Source: JAWKTM01 sp041399085 (lineage in GTDB: Bacteria; Planctomycetota; Planctomycetia; Pirellulales; Pirellulaceae). Taken from it: a stretch of 64,000 bases of DNA. A program made the position numbers and the translations under genes. Positions 1 to 8,460 of the stretch are shown here, in pieces (the stretch's first letter is position 1; each line of letters begins with the position of its first letter). The notes beneath the pieces were generated by a model that saw only the letters and a list, made by a program, of their open reading frames with translations, had not been told where the DNA came from and did not search any database. The stretch covers positions 43,297 through 107,296 of the forward strand of contig JAWKTM010000021.1 in NCBI GenBank assembly GCA_041399085.1, given 5' to 3'.

Positions 1-346
1 TGTCGACGATCATGCCCAGGAACCGCTTCAGCCGCGAGGCCGCAATCGCGTCGAACGACGTCATCTCGGACGGATCGACGTGCATTTGCCGTTTGACTTC
101 GTTGCGAATTTCCGCGTCGGTCCACACCTTTTCCGGTTCGGCCGGGTTGTAGGCGTCCGCGTACAGAGCTTCGTCGGGAACATTCGCCGCTCGCTCGATC
201 CGATCGACGCTGGCTTCGGGAATGATCTGTTCCGCGCCGCAACTGCGGCAAATCGTGCAAGTGCCCGCGTCTTCAACCGGCGCGTAGGCAATTTGCCAAC
301 ACTTCGTGCAGCGATACTCGAACTTCACAACCGTCGCGCAAGACAT
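1..346 (-). CDS. Zinc-ribbon protein, truncated at the window edge
   Basis: The frame opens with ATG at 346 and stays open to base 1, so only the first 115 codons are present. Cysteines at about residues 3, 13, 16, 30, 33 and 36 include CTKC and CTIC pairs, the pattern of a small zinc ribbon. An acidic, Pro/Glu-containing stretch and a helical segment near SRLKRFLGMIVD follow. No function can be named. Metal binding is inferred from the cysteine spacing alone, and the C-terminal part that would identify the family lies outside the window. Confidence 0.6.
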   Translation of the reverse strand, partial: MSCATVVKFEYRCTKCWQIAYAPVEDAGTCTICRSCGAEQIIPEASVDRIERAANVPDEALYADAYNPAEPEKVWTDAEIRNEVKRQMHVDPSEMTSFDAIAASRLKRFLGMIVD

Positions 347-816
347 CGTCGATCAAGCTCCACGTTCAACATAGAGGCCGCTCCATTCGGCGCGGCCAGG
401 ATTCGCGTCGCCGATTCGCTCGGCGTCCGCTTAGAAAAACTTACGCCGTCTTGCGCGGATTCCCGTTGGTCGTGCCGGAAAAACTCGGCGTGAGGATCGT
501 CAATGATTGCAATTGAACGGATTGTGTCGACAAACACGACACCGACATCCTGCCGCAAAGCGTAACTTCGCGGGCTGCGGAGCCACGGCGAGCGCCGCGG
601 CGAGAACCGTCGCGGCTAGGCATCGCAGGCGGCGGCCAACGCATGGCCGATCGCGGCATTCGGCGATTCGCGGCGGGCTGGTGAAGCGTCTCGGTGTCTG
701 ATAGATTTTTTCGGTCTGGAAGGGGCATTCGTAGCGGCCGGCGGGCTCCGCGAATTGCCTTCCGGCGAGCCGATTTGGCGTCACGAACGCATGAAACAGC
801 AAGATTCCCGAAGGGC
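347..816. other. Intergenic stretch without a convincing gene
   Basis: These 470 bases hold only short overlapping frames on both strands, with Arg-rich translations typical of antisense reading of GC-rich DNA. The minus-strand frame containing LRCLAATVLAAALAVAP looks faintly like a signal peptide but ends within 50 codons. The promoters of the two divergent flanking genes must lie here, but no consensus was recognised. Confidence 0.5.
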
Positions 817-1386
817 ATGGCGATGAAACAAGCGATTGCCGGCGTGGCTCCCGCTGATCTGGAAGAAGTCACCGTGATGACGGTCTATCCGTCGATCGCC
901 CGATATGCCGTGGGTCGGATGTTGGGCCAAGCTTATTCGATCAACGCGGGCGTTTCCGTCTTCACGGTCGGCAATTTTATCGCGTTGTTGTCGATCCCCG
1001 TGGCTTTGGCTCTCTACTTCTATCGCCTCAAGCCGTCCGTGTTCGGCATCTCGCTGCATGGCGTGTTCTACACGATCACCAACCGCCGCATCATGGAACG
1101 CCGCAACGAAATTCGCGGCGGCGATGGTTTTCCGTACATGCGATTCTTGTTTGGCGTCGAGACGAAATCCGTGATGCTGGACCGCTTCGATTCGATCGAG
1201 GTGGTGCGTCGCCCCGGTCAAGCTTGGTTTGATGCGGGCGATTTGGTTTTCCGCCAGGGACAGACGGAAACGTTCCGGTTGGAAGGCGTTTCCCGGCCCG
1301 AAGCTTTCCGGGCGACTTGCATGAAGTCGTGCATGTCTTACGTCGGTGTCCAAGCCGCTTTGAAGCAGCAGTTGGCCACGGCTTAA
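817..1386 (+). CDS. PH-domain-like membrane-associated protein
   Basis: The product is 189 aa. The frame opens further upstream, but ATG 817 (or 823) is preferred: the upstream translation is Arg-rich shadow and an AAGG lies just before 817. A single hydrophobic segment (about residues 47-70) is followed by a region resembling bacterial PH domains (YTITNRRIMERR, then alternating beta-strand-like segments ending in an amphipathic helix). Proteins of this layout usually sit on the cytoplasmic face of the membrane; the role is unknown. The gene ends directly before a dispersed palindromic repeat. Confidence 0.6.
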   Translation: MAMKQAIAGVAPADLEEVTVMTVYPSIARYAVGRMLGQAYSINAGVSVFTVGNFIALLSIPVALALYFYRLKPSVFGISLHGVFYTITNRRIMERRNEIRGGDGFPYMRFLFGVETKSVMLDRFDSIEVVRRPGQAWFDAGDLVFRQGQTETFRLEGVSRPEAFRATCMKSCMSYVGVQAALKQQLATA

Positions 1387-1387
1387 C

Positions 1388-1484
1388 GCGACCGGCAGAT
1401 AGGAAAATCCAGCACGCGGCGCAAGCGGTTGGATTCGCCGACACACTCGCTCGCGCGTCGTGCTCGTATCTCGGCATCTTCTCA
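1388..1484 (+). repeat. Large-palindrome dispersed repeat, copy A
   Basis: It begins two bases after the stop of the PH-domain gene. It shares a CGACCGGC start, the core CACTCGCT-GCGCGTCGTGCTCGTAT and a CTTCTCA tail with copies at 3445-3556 and 48591-48702. The centre is an imperfect inverted repeat around a short loop (GCGCAAGC against CTCGCGCG). It is noncoding; the frames across it are incidental. Confidence 0.7.
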
Positions 1485-1497
1485 GCTTCCGGCTTGT

Positions 1498-1718
1498 CGT
1501 TTAACGGCGTGCCCATCGGGCCGCCTGTATTGTTTGCCGGGCCGTTGGCCACGCGGTTAAACAGTATTTCCGCTTTGTCGTTTAACGGCGTGCCCCGGGC
1601 CGCCTGTATTTGCGGGCCGATGGCCGCGCGGTTAAACGAGTATTTCGCTTTGTCGTTTAACGGTGCCCATCGGGCCGCCTGTTTGCGCGGGCCGATGGCC
1701 GCGGGTAAGTGGTTAAAC
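1498..1718. repeat. Three GTTTAAC-ended inverted repeats in tandem
   Basis: Three units of about 70 bp each run from a left arm starting GTTTAACGG(C)GTGCCC to a right arm ending GCGGTTAAAC or close to it. The two arms are reverse complements apart from a short variable middle, so each unit can fold into a long hairpin. The first right arm reads GTTGGCCACGCGGTTAAAC; the third has a small insertion (GGGTAAGTGG). The same arm sequence forms a tandem array at 52988-53240. The array lies immediately downstream of the convergent rsmE gene. Confidence 0.8.
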
Positions 1719-1728
1719 GAGGGAATTG

Positions 1729-2475
1729 TTATGGGACAATTCCTGAGCGGCTGGTTCGGCCCAGCGTCACGGCGGCCGCGATGGCGACGGCGGCGGTTTC
1801 AATGCGTAGAACGCGCGGCCCGAGATCGACCAGCGTCGCTCGCAGTTCGACGGCGCGTTGGATTTCCGCTTCGCTAAAACCCCCTTCGGGACCAACGATC
1901 GCCCGCAACGCACCGCCGGGGTTCTGGTCGTCGAGCAACTCGCGCAGCGGTCGAGCCGCGTGGTTGTGCAGTGCCGGGTGAGCGAGCCAGCAAGACGCTT
2001 CGGCCGCCGAGATTGCCTGCTCCAAACTCACCGGCTCGACAATCTCCAACAGCCGATTGCGACCGCATTGCTTGCTCGCTTCGATGACCGTCCGCCGCAG
2101 GCGTTCGAGCGCCTTGTCGGTTGGCTGAGCGACGCCGCGCTCGGTTTCTAGCGGCACAAGGCGACTGGCGCCGAGCTCGGTGAGCTTCTCGACAAGCCAG
2201 CGTTGACGGTCCCCCTTGGGCAACGCCACGGCCAGCGTCAGATCGAACGGCAGCTCGCGATCGACGGCCTCCCGCGACAGCACGGCCAGCTCGACTTCGC
2301 CCCGCCGCGGCCGTTCGATCCGAGCTTCAAACTCGTGCCCGCTGCCGTCGAACAACGTGACTTGCTCGCCCACCTTGGCTCGCATCACATGCAGCAAATG
2401 ATGGGCTTCGGCGTCCACCAACGTGGCGACCGCCGCGTCCCGAATCGGAGACTCAACGAAATAGCGTCGACTCAT
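1729..2475 (-). CDS. rsmE: 16S rRNA (uracil-1498-N3)-methyltransferase RsmE
   Basis: The product is 248 aa, the usual family length. RsmE methylates N3 of U1498 in 16S rRNA using S-adenosylmethionine. The N-terminal PUA-like part starts MSRRYFVE and contains HHLLHVMR. The C-terminal SPOUT domain carries the diagnostic IVGPEGGFSEAE and LGPRVLRIETA motifs that form the knotted cofactor site. ATG 2475 was chosen over an in-frame upstream extension because family members start with this segment. It is divergent from the ExeA-type ATPase gene and ends beside the GTTTAAC repeats. Confidence 0.93.
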   Translation of the reverse strand: MSRRYFVESPIRDAAVATLVDAEAHHLLHVMRAKVGEQVTLFDGSGHEFEARIERPRRGEVELAVLSREAVDRELPFDLTLAVALPKGDRQRWLVEKLTELGASRLVPLETERGVAQPTDKALERLRRTVIEASKQCGRNRLLEIVEPVSLEQAISAAEASCWLAHPALHNHAARPLRELLDDQNPGGALRAIVGPEGGFSEAEIQRAVELRATLVDLGPRVLRIETAAVAIAAAVTLGRTSRSGIVP

Positions 2476-2581
2476 CGCGCGGCGACCGACTTTTTGTAAA
2501 GAGTGGGACCGAGTCGTACCGATGACGAAAGCGATACGTTTTGTAACGATCGTAGCGACCGTCCGCGCGGGAAGGAACGAC

Positions 2582-3382
2582 ATGCATACGCAACATTGGG
2601 GATTGAACGACTCGCCGTTCAGCCCGAACTGTCTTGATTTCTTCCACGAAAGCCCGACTCATCAAGAGTCGTTGGCCCGGCTGCACTATCTGGTCGAGAA
2701 CGGCCGACGGTTGGCGCTGTTGCTGGGCGAGATGGGAAGCGGCAAGTCGCTACTGTTGCGGCTGTTCGCCAATCAATTGCGTCAACAGTCTCGGCAGGTC
2801 GTCGAAATCAATTTGCTGGGCGTGGACGAGGACCAATTCTTGTTGACGTTGGCCGAGCGACTCGGAGCTCGCGTGACGGCCGGCGAGCCGCGTTTTGCCG
2901 TGTGGCGAAAGATCACCGACCGACTGGCGGCGAACCGGTATCAGCAATTGGATACGGTTTTGTTGCTGGACGAAGCGGGCGAAGCTGCCGCGGGCGTGCT
3001 CCAGCAATTGTTGCGGCTGATTCAATTCGGCGTTGAGTCCGCATGTGGTTTGTCGATCGTGTTGGCCACCTCGGGAAAGTCGGTGGGACGATTGGGTCCG
3101 CGTCTGTTGGATTTGGCCGAGTTGCGCGTGGAATTGGAAACCTGGAGTCCCGAGGAGACGGCCAGCTTTCTCCAGCAGAGCATGGCCAAGGCGGGCAGCG
3201 AACGTCCGCTGTTCGATGAGGCGGCGACCGCGCGGCTCCACCAACTTTCGCACGGCGTGCCCCGCCGCATTAGCCAACTGGCCGAACTGTCGTTGCTGGC
3301 CGGTGCGGGGCAACAGCTAAGCCACGTGGACGATCAGACGGTCGACTCTGTGTATCGCGAGCTAAGCGTGACCGGCGGTTAG
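2582..3382 (+). CDS. ExeA/GspA-type AAA ATPase
   Basis: The product is 266 aa. MHTQHWGLNDSPFSP is the usual start of ExeA-like ATPases. Walker A is GEMGSGKS (about 49-56) and Walker B is VLLLDEAGE (about residue 130). The C-terminal part, with SHGVPRRISQLAELSL, matches the lid of this AAA family. ATG 2582 has AAGGA upstream; a longer frame from 2522 has no support. Relatives energise type II secretion or transposition. With no secretion or transposase genes adjacent, the partner is unknown. Confidence 0.85.
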   Translation: MHTQHWGLNDSPFSPNCLDFFHESPTHQESLARLHYLVENGRRLALLLGEMGSGKSLLLRLFANQLRQQSRQVVEINLLGVDEDQFLLTLAERLGARVTAGEPRFAVWRKITDRLAANRYQQLDTVLLLDEAGEAAAGVLQQLLRLIQFGVESACGLSIVLATSGKSVGRLGPRLLDLAELRVELETWSPEETASFLQQSMAKAGSERPLFDEAATARLHQLSHGVPRRISQLAELSLLAGAGQQLSHVDDQTVDSVYRELSVTGG

Positions 3383-3444
3383 GTTTCGATCCGACACAAA
3401 TTCGCGATTTATCGTTCGGCCGCGTGCCTCGCGGGCTGCCTGGT

Positions 3445-3556
3445 TTTAGGCGACCGGCCGACAGAAAATACCAGCTTGCGCCGTAAGCAAGTGAGTTCGA
3501 CGACACACTCGCTGGCGCGTCGTGCTCGTATTTCGGCAAGTTCTCATCTGCCGGTC
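3445..3556 (+). repeat. Large-palindrome dispersed repeat, copy B
   Basis: It starts TTTTAGGCGACCGGC, continues GAAAATACCAGC, then an inverted repeat (GTAAGCAAGTGAGT against ACACTCGCT) and TCGTGCTCGTATTTCGG, ending TTCTCATCTGCCGGTC. It is highly similar to copy C near 48.6 kb across its whole length. Its tail TTCTCATCTGCCG-TCATAG recurs alone near 16905-16925. Confidence 0.75.
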
Positions 3557-3582
3557 ATAGCCTCAAGTCGCGACGAGTCGTT

Positions 3583-3815
3583 TCGTGCCAGTCACGGTTT
3601 CGCGACGCGACCAGTTGTGTCGTGCCAGTCGCAGTTCGCGACACGCGTGAGCAGTTGTGTCATGCCAGTCGTAGTTTCGCGACATGCACGAACCAGTTGT
3701 GTCGTGCCAGTCGTAGTTTCGCGACACGCACGAACCAGTTGTGTCATGCCAGTCGCAGTTTCGCGACCACGCTGTCGTTGTGTCGGTGCCAGTCGCGAAT
3801 TTCGCGACACGCAAG
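3583..3815 (+). repeat. Tandem array of ~42-bp units (six copies)
   Basis: Six units start near 3585, 3622, 3663, 3704, 3746 and 3786, a spacing of 37-42 bp. The consensus begins GTGTCGTGCCAGTCG, continues TAGTTTCGCGACAC and ends GCACGAACCAGTT. Each unit contains an inverted pair GTGTCGTG/CGCGACAC that can form a stem with a 13-base loop. The whole unit repeats with few changes, so this is not a repeat-spacer CRISPR array. Confidence 0.8.
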
Positions 3816-4140
3816 TAGTTGATTTGGAACGACTTGCGACTTGCGGCGCCGACGCAGGTCTCCTGACGGCCGTCGCGGCTGGGTGGCACGCCAGATTCTT
3901 CGATGGGCGTGGTTGGCGTTAACGCGGGGCGCCGGCAGGAGCCTCGTTCTCCCCGCGGCTCGGCGGCTGCTCTCGACGAGCGTTCGGCGCAGCTCGCGCG
4001 CTCGCGCTCGGCGCAGGTCTCCCGACCTCGCCGAAAGCGCCGACCGAAGGCCTCCCGGCAGCGCGTCGCATCTGGGGACTCGCTTCGCTCGACCACAGAC
4101 ACAAATTCATCTTGGGTTAACGAGAGCCGGTTGGCAGGCT

Positions 4141-4989
4141 TTAGAGTCGGCTGACGTCGAACGGCTGGCCATCGTCTCGGCGGACGAAGTATTGGAAGAC
4201 CGTGAAATCCACCGTAAAGGAAATGCCTCGCACGCTGCCGTCACTGAGTGCCGCGACTGAGACGCCGGGATGCGGGCCGCCGAATTGCCCGTCGACAATG
4301 TTGTCCGGAAAACTGGACAGAATCACATCCGGCTCGGGCGGCTTGCCACAGAAACGGACTAAGTCGTCGGCCCAACCGTAAGTGAACGCGTCTTCGTTGT
4401 CGCCGCAACAACCGCCGCTCTCCATGTAAGCGCGGTGAACTCGCGTTTCCTGCACCAGCAACGTATTAGCGGTGCCGTCCGTGATGTCGGCGAACCGTAC
4501 CGTTCCGCGATCGCTGCGTTTCACAATGCCGTCGGACGAGCTGCCGTTTCGCCCACCGTTGGCGGCATAATCGCACTTGCCGAAGTTCGTGTACGGCCGC
4601 TCGGCCCGTCGAGTCGGACAGTAATACCCGCCGATCACCGTCTGCCGCAACTGCGTGTAGTTCGTGGTGCCTTGATCGTAGGCATTCGTTTGTTCGAGAA
4701 ATGGAAGAATATGGTACGTCCACGCGTAGTTGCCCGTTTGGCCTTGATCGGCGCTGCAACAATTCGTGGGACCGTCGTGGCCGCCGAGCGGGAACGACTT
4801 GAAGGTGTCGTGGTAATTGTGAAAGGCCAAGCCAAGCTGCTTGAGGTTATTCGTGCAGCTCGATCGCCGCGCCGCTTCGCGAGCCGCTTGGACGGCAGGT
4901 AACAACATGGCCACTAACACACCAATGATGGCGATCACAACCAGTAGCTCGACCAGCGTGAACGCTGGCCGACGACGAACGGACGACAT
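4141..4989 (-). CDS. DUF1559 family prepilin-like protein
   Basis: The product is 282 aa. The N-terminus RRRPAFTLVELLVVIAIIG is a type IV prepilin/pseudopilin methylation signal with its hydrophobic helix, followed by AVQAAREAARRSSC and NNLKQLGLAFHNYHD, the hallmark of the planctomycete DUF1559 family. The C-terminal part carries ITDGTANTLLVQE and FGGPHPGVSVAALSDGSVR, as in the family H-X9-DG box. ATG 4989 places the prepilin signal at the terminus. It is probably an exported pilus-like or surface protein. Next downstream on the same strand lies the rsmE region across repeats, so it is monocistronic or paired with the lipoprotein gene upstream. Confidence 0.92.
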   Translation of the reverse strand: MSSVRRRPAFTLVELLVVIAIIGVLVAMLLPAVQAAREAARRSSCTNNLKQLGLAFHNYHDTFKSFPLGGHDGPTNCCSADQGQTGNYAWTYHILPFLEQTNAYDQGTTNYTQLRQTVIGGYYCPTRRAERPYTNFGKCDYAANGGRNGSSSDGIVKRSDRGTVRFADITDGTANTLLVQETRVHRAYMESGGCCGDNEDAFTYGWADDLVRFCGKPPEPDVILSSFPDNIVDGQFGGPHPGVSVAALSDGSVRGISFTVDFTVFQYFVRRDDGQPFDVSRL

Positions 4990-5193
4990 AAGGCACCTCG
5001 GATGAAATGAATGATGTGGTGCGGCTTGGCGCCGGTCGATCGTCCGGTGGCTGCCGCCGCATGACACGATCTAGCTTAATAATCCATCCAAGAAGTTACA
5101 TGCCTGCTGAACGTGAAATCCATCCATCGTTGAGGTCGGCGGCAAGGATTGTTGGGCGAGGCGGCTGACTTCGAGCACTGATCGGAGCGTGAT

Positions 5194-5649
5194 TCAAGGC
5201 GAGTTCGCTCCATCCTGCCGTCCTTGCTCCAATGCCAGTTCCAAACTGTTTCGGCCGGCGGTCAACTCTTGGTCGAACAAGTAGATGTGCGGCACGACTT
5301 TGCCCGCCGCCGACAACGCCGCTCCCTCTTCGCCTGGTGGCACGGGTTGTCCGTCCGCCAATGTGGAATGCGATACGCGGACGGTGTATTGCCCTGGCGG
5401 CATTCCCTGATCTTCGCCGTAGGTCACGAACAGAGTGCCATCCGCGCTGGTGGCGCCGAAGTATTGCCGGCTAGAATCCGTGGGCGAGAAAATCGCCACC
5501 GTGGCGTTCGCAACCGGTTGGCCGTTCTGAGTGACATGTCCCGTGACAGTCGCCATCGGATTTCCGCAGCCGATGATCGGGAGACTTAGCAATACCGTGG
5601 CGATTAGCCCCAAAAGCTTGGTGAAGAGAATTGGCGGTTGGCTTTTCAT
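5194..5649 (-). CDS. Transthyretin-like (carboxypeptidase-regulatory-like) lipoprotein
   Basis: The product is 151 aa. A signal peptide ends in the lipobox LPIIGC (Cys about 28), predicting a lipid-anchored envelope protein. The mature part (MATVTGHVTQNGQPVANATV, later MPPGQYTVRVS) is one beta-sandwich domain of the carboxypeptidase-regulatory-like type. ATG 5649 is chosen because it puts the signal peptide at the N-terminus. Such lipoproteins commonly neighbour DUF1559 genes in planctomycetes, and one lies 205 bp downstream on the same strand, so co-function at the cell surface is plausible. Confidence 0.85.
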   Translation of the reverse strand: MKSQPPILFTKLLGLIATVLLSLPIIGCGNPMATVTGHVTQNGQPVANATVAIFSPTDSSRQYFGATSADGTLFVTYGEDQGMPPGQYTVRVSHSTLADGQPVPPGEEGAALSAAGKVVPHIYLFDQELTAGRNSLELALEQGRQDGANSP

Positions 5650-5739
5650 AATGTCGATTTGCCCGCAAGGAATTGGACTTCGAAAACAGATCAATCACGT
5701 TAGAACGGACGGCGTCGCAGTTAAGCCGCGATGCGCGGC

Positions 5740-7368
5740 CTACGGGAAATCTCGCAAGATCTCTTCGGCGGCATTCTTGCCACACACGCCCATCACGCCG
5801 CCGCCCGGATGGCTGGCCGCTCCGCAGAGGTAAAGTCCCTGAACGGGCGTGCGATGATCGGCCCAACCGGCGACGGGACGCATCATGAACAACTGAGCCG
5901 GATTCATCGAGCCTTGCATGATGTTGCCGCCGGTCAAGCCGAACGTGCGTTCCAGGTCGAGCGGACTTAGCACTTGGCGATGTTCGATCGCGCCGGGCAC
6001 GTTCGGCGCGTAGCGGGCCAGCAGCTCGACGCAGCGATCGGCGAACTCCTCCTTGATGTCATCCCAGCTCGCGCCGTCGGCCAAACGGTACGGAGCGTAT
6101 TGCACGAACATCGACATCACATGTTTGCCGGCCGGTGCAACCGACGCGTCCACGCTGCTGGGCAACGTGATTTCGAGCACCGGTTCCGTGCTGGGGCGGC
6201 CGTATTTGGCTTCGTCGAACGCGCGTTCGATATAGTCCAGCGTCGGCGAGATATGCATCGTCCCGTGATGATGCGGCGCGATGCCGTCGCTAGGCAGACA
6301 AGTGAATCGCGGCACCTCGCTGAGCGCCAGGTTGATCTTGGCCGAGGCCGACGCGTAGTCGATTCGCGAAACCGCTCGGCGAAACGTCTCCGGCAAATCC
6401 TCGGGGCGAAGAAAACGTTCGAAGGTCAAATGCGGATCGACGCTCGAAGCCACGACGCGGCTTTCCAGCAACGTCCCATCGGCCAGGATCACACCCTTTG
6501 CCGAGCCGCCTTCGCAAAGAATCTGGCTGACCGCCGATTCGCGCCGAATGTCCACATGCAGTTCCACGCAGGCTTGTTCCAAAGCATCGGCCAGACCGCC
6601 CATGCCGCCGCGCACGTATCCCCACACGCCGCGTGCTCCGCCAGCCTCGCCCATCACATGGTGCAACAACACATACGCCGTGCCCAAGGCGGACGGCGGA
6701 GCAAACGCGCCGATGATCGCGTCCGTCGCCAACGTCGCTCGCAGCACCTCGGCTTCGAACCACCGTTCCAAAATCGGCCGAGCGGCGCCGGTTAACAGTT
6801 CGATTGCCTCGGGCAGATCGTCTTCGAGTTCGCCCAGTTGTTGGTACATTTCCCACAGCCCGCCCGTGTCTCGCAGCCGTTTCGAGAGATTCGGCTTACG
6901 CCATTCTTTGGGCAAAGGCAGCGGATCGGGCGCGGGGCGAGCCATGATCGGCTCTAGCACCGCGGCGACTCGCTCGAGCAACGCTTCGTAGTCGCCGTAG
7001 CGTTCGGCATCGCGCTCGCTGAACTTCGCGATCTCGGTCCGAGTCGCGCGTCGATCGGGTCCCATCAACAGCGAGCGGCCATCCAACAGCGGCGTAAACG
7101 AAGACGGATTTCGTGGCAGGATCTCGAAGCCGAACTGCTTCAGCCGCAGCTCGCGAATGATCTCCGGGCGAAACAGGCTGATCACGTAAGCCGCCGTCGA
7201 CACTTTGTAACCCGGCCACAGTTCCTCGGTCGTCGCGCAGCCGCCCAGCACATGACGCCGCTCGACGACGCAAACACTCTTGCCTGCCTTGGCCAAATAA
7301 GCCGCGGCGACCAACCCGTTGTGTCCGCCGCCAATAATGATGCAGTCGTATCGCGATCCAGCGCCCAT
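5740..7368 (-). CDS. Phytoene-desaturase-like FAD-dependent oxidoreductase
   Basis: The product is 542 aa. The Rossmann FAD-binding motif DCIIIGGGHNGLVAAAYL sits at the N-terminus, followed by VVERRHVLGGCATTEE. The C-terminal GLYLCGAASHPGGGVMGVCG is the second FAD-contacting motif of the CrtI/PYROXD2-like family. These flavoproteins desaturate or isomerise polyisoprenoids, or carry out related redox steps; the substrate here cannot be read from sequence. ATG 7368 follows GAGGAG. No carotenoid genes are adjacent, so a carotenoid role is not assumed. Confidence 0.85.
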   Translation of the reverse strand: MGAGSRYDCIIIGGGHNGLVAAAYLAKAGKSVCVVERRHVLGGCATTEELWPGYKVSTAAYVISLFRPEIIRELRLKQFGFEILPRNPSSFTPLLDGRSLLMGPDRRATRTEIAKFSERDAERYGDYEALLERVAAVLEPIMARPAPDPLPLPKEWRKPNLSKRLRDTGGLWEMYQQLGELEDDLPEAIELLTGAARPILERWFEAEVLRATLATDAIIGAFAPPSALGTAYVLLHHVMGEAGGARGVWGYVRGGMGGLADALEQACVELHVDIRRESAVSQILCEGGSAKGVILADGTLLESRVVASSVDPHLTFERFLRPEDLPETFRRAVSRIDYASASAKINLALSEVPRFTCLPSDGIAPHHHGTMHISPTLDYIERAFDEAKYGRPSTEPVLEITLPSSVDASVAPAGKHVMSMFVQYAPYRLADGASWDDIKEEFADRCVELLARYAPNVPGAIEHRQVLSPLDLERTFGLTGGNIMQGSMNPAQLFMMRPVAGWADHRTPVQGLYLCGAASHPGGGVMGVCGKNAAEEILRDFP

Positions 7369-7499
7369 TGATGCTCCTCGAACAATTTCCGCCACGCCGC
7401 CCGCGCGGCTTGTTGAGTGTTGAAAGCGGCGATTGTAAAGATTGGCCGTTCCCGTAACAGTGCGTGACGGTCGCGGACGCTCCAGCCGGGACGCAAATG

Positions 7500-7575
7500 A
7501 AACAAAAAGACGGCGAGGCAACGCGCCGCGGCAGCATCGTCGCCTTTCGCTCCGCGAAAGCCGCGAAAGCAGCGT
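7500..7575. repeat. CTTTCGCTCCGCGAAAG-type repeat
   Basis: GTCGCCTTTCGCTCCGCGAA followed by AGCCGCGAAAGCAGCGTTT matches sequence at 43100-43250. The core CTTTCGCTCCGCGAAAG is nearly self-complementary. An upstream GACGGCGAGGCAACGCGCC is a partial copy of the terminator arm at 7584-7622, suggesting local duplication. Confidence 0.6.
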
Positions 7576-7583
7576 TTAGGAAA

Positions 7584-7622
7584 CGAAAAAACGGCGAGGC
7601 AACGCGCCTCGCCGTCGATGGT
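7584..7622 (-). terminator. Rho-independent terminator of the SapC gene
   Basis: On the minus strand ACGGCGAGGCGCGTTGCCTC folds back on GCCTCGCCGT and is followed directly by TTTTTT. It lies about 45 bp past the SapC stop codon. Confidence 0.8.
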
Positions 7623-7667
7623 TTCCAATTGCGTTCGTCGAACTGAGCGACGAATTCGTGCCGGAGT

Positions 7668-8450
7668 TTAGCCTTCGGCTTCCGCGGCTGGCTCGACCGC
7701 CGGAGTCGGCTCGGTCACATCCACATCGGACGCTTTCTTCGGAACCGCGCGGTTCACCACCGAACCCAGGTTGTTCAGCGACGCCATTTGCAGGAACGTC
7801 AGCTCCAGCTCGTCCGACTTGACCAACTCGGCCAGCTTCGCATTCTCCAGGCTCTTGATCCGCGAGCGAGTAGCGCCCAAGAATCCGCCTAGCGAACGCT
7901 TCTCGCCACCCGGCAACACGACTTGAGCTTGCATCGGCTCCAACAGATTCAGCTCCTTCAGCTTCTTGCAGTAAGCCTGCGTGCGGACGAACTGAGTTTG
8001 GTAGTCGCTGAGGAACTTCAGCATCGTCTTCAGATACTGAGTCTGCTCGCCGTTCTCGTCGAACAGCCGTTGACCGCGACCTTCACGGTTGCAACCGGCC
8101 CACGATTCATCAATGCACAGCGTGAATTGCGTGGCGTCTTGGTTTTGATTGAACACGAACGGATAGCGTCGCACGAAGGCCGGAATGTAGTCGGCCTTCC
8201 ACGCTTTGTTCTCGTCCAGATACAGGTTTTGCGAGTTTTCAACACCCAGCACCACGACGGGCACCACGGCTTCGTCGTTGCCCGCGAAAACGATCGTGTA
8301 TTCCCGCGCGGCCAGCGGCATTTCGATGGCAGTCAACGGCACCGAGTTCACATGCGAAGCGAACTCGAAATCGGCTCGCTCGACACACAAGTCGCGGTGA
8401 AGTTGCGACGAAACGGGCACCACATTTTCGTAAAACAACATCTGTTTCAT
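7668..8450 (-). CDS. SapC family protein
   Basis: The product is 260 aa, close to the family length. The N-terminus MKQMLFYENVVPVSSQLHRD, then VNSVPLTAIEMPLAAREYTIVF and YIPAFVRRYPFVF, are the conserved SapC features. The C-terminus is a Pro/Glu-rich tail. Family members are linked to S-layer or surface properties in other bacteria, but the molecular role is unsettled. It stands alone, with its own downstream terminator and about 400 bp of noncoding sequence upstream. Confidence 0.85.
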   Translation of the reverse strand: MKQMLFYENVVPVSSQLHRDLCVERADFEFASHVNSVPLTAIEMPLAAREYTIVFAGNDEAVVPVVVLGVENSQNLYLDENKAWKADYIPAFVRRYPFVFNQNQDATQFTLCIDESWAGCNREGRGQRLFDENGEQTQYLKTMLKFLSDYQTQFVRTQAYCKKLKELNLLEPMQAQVVLPGGEKRSLGGFLGATRSRIKSLENAKLAELVKSDELELTFLQMASLNNLGSVVNRAVPKKASDVDVTEPTPAVEPAAEAEG

Positions 8451-8460
8451 CGGAAGAACT

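Larger units (their letters stand above)
3383..4140. other. Repeat-rich intergenic region
   Basis: This gap of 758 bases lies between convergent genes. It holds copy B of the large palindrome (3445-3556), the 42-bp tandem array (3583-3815) and a degenerate GGCAGGAGCC element near 3933-3955. The rest is GC-rich and rich in CGCTCGCGC-like tracts. Frames across the region translate to Arg/Ser/Cys-rich low-complexity sequence produced by the repeats. Confidence 0.7.

Noticed and set aside
3583..3815. CRISPR array
   Set aside because: There are no unique spacers and no cas genes; whole units are repeated.
3476..4102. Long overlapping frames on both strands through the 42-bp array
   Set aside because: They are produced by the repeat and have Arg/Ser/Cys-rich low-complexity translation without start signals.
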